From Chryseobacterium sp. (GTDB lineage: Bacteria; Bacteroidota; Bacteroidia; Flavobacteriales; Weeksellaceae), in NCBI GenBank assembly GCA_030146295.1, contig JASLCD010000079.1, forward strand, positions 1-7,469: 7,469 nt of DNA, in the 5' to 3' direction. Shown piece by piece: positions 7,399 through 7,469 of the stretch. The position numbers and the translations under genes are program-made. Below the pieces are notes generated by a model. That model had not been told where the DNA came from. It did not search any database and saw only the letters and a program-made list of their open reading frames with translations. Numbering within the stretch: position 1 is the stretch's first letter; every line of letters begins with the position of its first letter.

Positions 7399-7469
7399 TG
7401 ATCTTTCTTAGGAGCTTTTTCCTGCTATCCATTCATACTCCTCGCGCCTGGGCTTTCCCACGCTCAAGC
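7399..7469. repeat. Possible dispersed intergenic repeat, cut by the window edge
   Basis: From about 7408 the sequence AGGAGCTTTTTCCTGCTATC opens a segment that becomes much richer in GC (about 7428-7469) than the AT-rich DNA before it. From memory this opening resembles the end of an interspersed, non-coding repeat seen in many Flavobacterium and Chryseobacterium intergenic regions, where AGCGGGAAAAAGCTCC-like sequence forms one border. Within it GCG-CC-TGGG (7444-7452) can pair with CCCACGC (7457-7463) around CTTT, so it may fold. The rest lies outside the window, so full extent, copy number and function cannot be judged here. It could also be the 3' region of an unseen neighbour. Confidence 0.45.

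Overview
The window is ordinary chromosomal DNA from a low-GC member of the Bacteroidota, most likely a flavobacterium of the Chryseobacterium/Elizabethkingia kind. Three things suggest this. The first gene is an S46 dipeptidyl peptidase of the DPP11 type, a family concentrated in Bacteroidota. A promoter of the Bacteroidota form (TAnnTTTG) lies before the last gene. Start codons mostly lack a useful Shine-Dalgarno sequence. The genus is inferred from general protein resemblance, not from a database search.

Layout, left to right. Positions 1-2096 (+) hold a nearly complete DPP11-type exopeptidase whose signal peptide start lies outside the window. A hairpin terminator with a U-rich tail (2117-2162) ends that transcript and runs to within 6 bases of the next start codon. 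Positions 2169-3170 (+) encode a NodB-fold polysaccharide deacetylase family protein, and 3167-4243 (+) a GNAT-family acetyltransferase. These two overlap by 4 bases (ATGA) and form a translationally coupled pair. A perfect 18-bp hairpin (4267-4306) is a two-way terminator between the plus-strand pair and the convergent minus-strand gene at 4308-7175, a 955-residue two-domain M16 (pitrilysin/insulinase-type) zinc metallopeptidase. Its promoter and leader lie at about 7187-7243. The remaining 230 bases hold no convincing gene. The last 70 bases are a GC-richer segment resembling a dispersed intergenic repeat of flavobacterial genomes.

How the genes work together. The two peptidases fit the peptide-scavenging lifestyle of these bacteria. 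DPP11 releases dipeptides with Asp or Glu in the second position in the periplasm. The M16 enzyme, which has no visible export signal, probably degrades peptides in the cytoplasm. The deacetylase/acetyltransferase pair probably modifies an amino sugar or glycan precursor, but its substrate cannot be read from the window. I see no mobile element, CRISPR array, tRNA or rRNA, defence system or biosynthetic cluster. Nothing here is clearly an undescribed system; the most open questions are the coupled deacetylase/GNAT pair and the repeat at the right edge.
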